The notes beneath the pieces are model-generated. The model was not told the DNA's origin. It ran no database searches and saw only the letters and a list, made by a program, of their open reading frames with translations. A stretch of 64,000 nt of DNA from Leptolinea sp964397625 (GTDB lineage: Bacteria > Chloroflexota > Anaerolineae > Anaerolineales > Anaerolineaceae): the NCBI GenBank assembly GCA_964397625.1, contig CAYNJT010000006.1:24676-88675 (forward strand), read 5' to 3'. Numbering within the stretch: the first letter of the stretch is position 1; each line of letters opens with the position of its first letter. Below are positions 63,385-64,000 of the stretch, in pieces. The position numbers and the translations under genes were made by a program.

Positions 63385-63414
63385 ATCATAACCGCGACTG
63401 ACCTTCCCCGTCAA
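63385..63414 (-). promoter_or_regulatory. Promoter of rnpB
   Basis: TTGACG, 18 nt, TATGAT on the minus strand, 6-7 nt before the P1 5' strand. The spacing fixes the RNA 5' end near 63378. Confidence 0.78.
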
Positions 63415-63427
63415 CCACCAATTGCGC

Positions 63428-63433
63428 TATAAT
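63428..63433 (+). promoter_or_regulatory. -10 hexamer before tpiA
   Basis: Perfect TATAAT on the plus strand, 64 nt before ATG 63498. The -35 region (TTCCCC, 18 nt upstream) is poor, and it lies among bases of the opposing rnpB promoter. Confidence 0.45.
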
Positions 63434-63497
63434 CTCGCCGGGGAAAAAAATAAACTACCCGCCTAAAGCGGAATCTTTCAACTGAACGAGGTAAAAC

Positions 63498-64000
63498 ATG
63501 CGTACTCCCATGGTTGCAGGCAACTGGAAAATGAACAAAACCGCCGAACAGGCCAAAGCTCTGGTCGCCGAATTGCTGCCCGGCTTGAAAGCCGGTGTAA
63601 AAGTGGAACGGGTACTCTGCCCGACCTTCACGTGTTTGTCTTCTGTGTATGAGCTGATCAAAGACACCAACATCGGCCTGGGCGCTCAAAATTTACACTG
63701 GGAAGCCTCCGGTGCGTATACCGGTGAAATCTCCGCCAGCATGGTCAAGGAATTTTGCGATTACGTGATCATCGGCCATTCAGAACGCCGCCAGTACTTC
63801 GGCGAGATCGACGAGACGGTGAACAAGAAAGTCAAAGCCGCCCAGGCGGCCCTGCTTCTGCCCATCGTCTGCGTGGGTGAAACCCTGGCGGAAAATGAAG
63901 CCGGAAAGACCAAAGAAGTAGTCACCCGCCAGTTGCGCGGTGGTCTGGCCGGTGTGGTCATCTCTGATCCGGCCAAACTGGTCATCGCCTACGAACCGGT
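63498..64000 (+). CDS. tpiA: Triosephosphate isomerase, C-terminus cut off by the window edge
   Basis: The frame starts at ATG 63498 (GAGG 6 nt upstream) and is open for 167 codons to the end. GNWKMNKTAEQA near residue 8 and IIGHSERRQYFGE near residue 93 carry the catalytic Lys and His; AYEPV at the edge begins the catalytic-Glu motif. It interconverts DHAP and glyceraldehyde-3-phosphate in glycolysis. About one third of the protein is missing. Confidence 0.97.
   Translation, partial: MRTPMVAGNWKMNKTAEQAKALVAELLPGLKAGVKVERVLCPTFTCLSSVYELIKDTNIGLGAQNLHWEASGAYTGEISASMVKEFCDYVIIGHSERRQYFGEIDETVNKKVKAAQAALLLPIVCVGETLAENEAGKTKEVVTRQLRGGLAGVVISDPAKLVIAYEP

Noticed and set aside
62973..63432. Several open frames of 70-130 codons
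   Set aside because: They lie inside the rnpB RNA gene or its promoter; the structured RNA explains the sequence.

Overview
The window looks like one scaffold from a Gram-variable, moderate-G+C bacterium, most likely a member of Chloroflexota (class Anaerolineae). This is inferred from protein style: very large polytopic membrane glycosyltransferase-like proteins, Thr/Pro-rich stalks on LysM and LCP proteins, a 7TM-GAF histidine kinase, and the pyrG, rnpB and tpiA neighbourhood. I could not run a phylogenetic search. A run of 100 Ns (9025-9124) shows a draft assembly.

Positions 1-47326 form a surface-glycan gene cluster. Read on the minus strand it contains a WecA-type initiating transferase (4140-5201), many GT4 glycosyltransferases, a GT2 enzyme, a methyltransferase-GT2 fusion, asparagine synthase, and a sugar-nucleotide set: Gfo/Idh oxidoreductase, DegT aminotransferase, GNAT acetyltransferase, PIG-L deacetylase, UDP-GlcNAc 2-epimerase, and a WbpG/HisH/HisF-like trio that probably builds an amidino sugar. 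A plus-strand island (21877-29093) carries a FemAB/GNAT-like protein, two methyltransferases, a five-bladed-propeller glycosidase-like protein, a Wzx-type flippase, a polysaccharide deacetylase and a GT4. Nine very large membrane proteins of GT-C type are spread through the cluster. Five are clearly one paralogous family sharing three motifs, and two more are a tandem pair.

Positions 47493-51579 encode an envelope sensing and assembly block: a histidine kinase, a LysM protein and a degenerate LCP-family protein. Positions 51668-60056 are mixed housekeeping genes: a tyrosine-recombinase-like protein that has lost its catalytic residues, tilS, a receiver-CpaE/MinD-like fusion, a sirtuin, mutL, a HAD phosphatase, a small membrane protein and an S41 peptidase.

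Positions 60076-64000 are core genes with clear signals: a two-S1-domain RNA-binding protein, pyrG, the RNase P RNA gene rnpB on the minus strand, and the start of tpiA. Strong promoters and terminators are visible here.

Working model (inference): WecA starts a glycan on undecaprenyl phosphate, GT4/GT2 enzymes extend it with modified sugars, Wzx flips it, and the GT-C-like proteins use polyprenyl-phosphate sugars outside the membrane. No chain-length regulator, ABC exporter, WbpA dehydrogenase or hexapeptide WbpD is visible, so the pathway is incomplete here. No gene-free stretch exceeds 300 bases once rnpB is counted.
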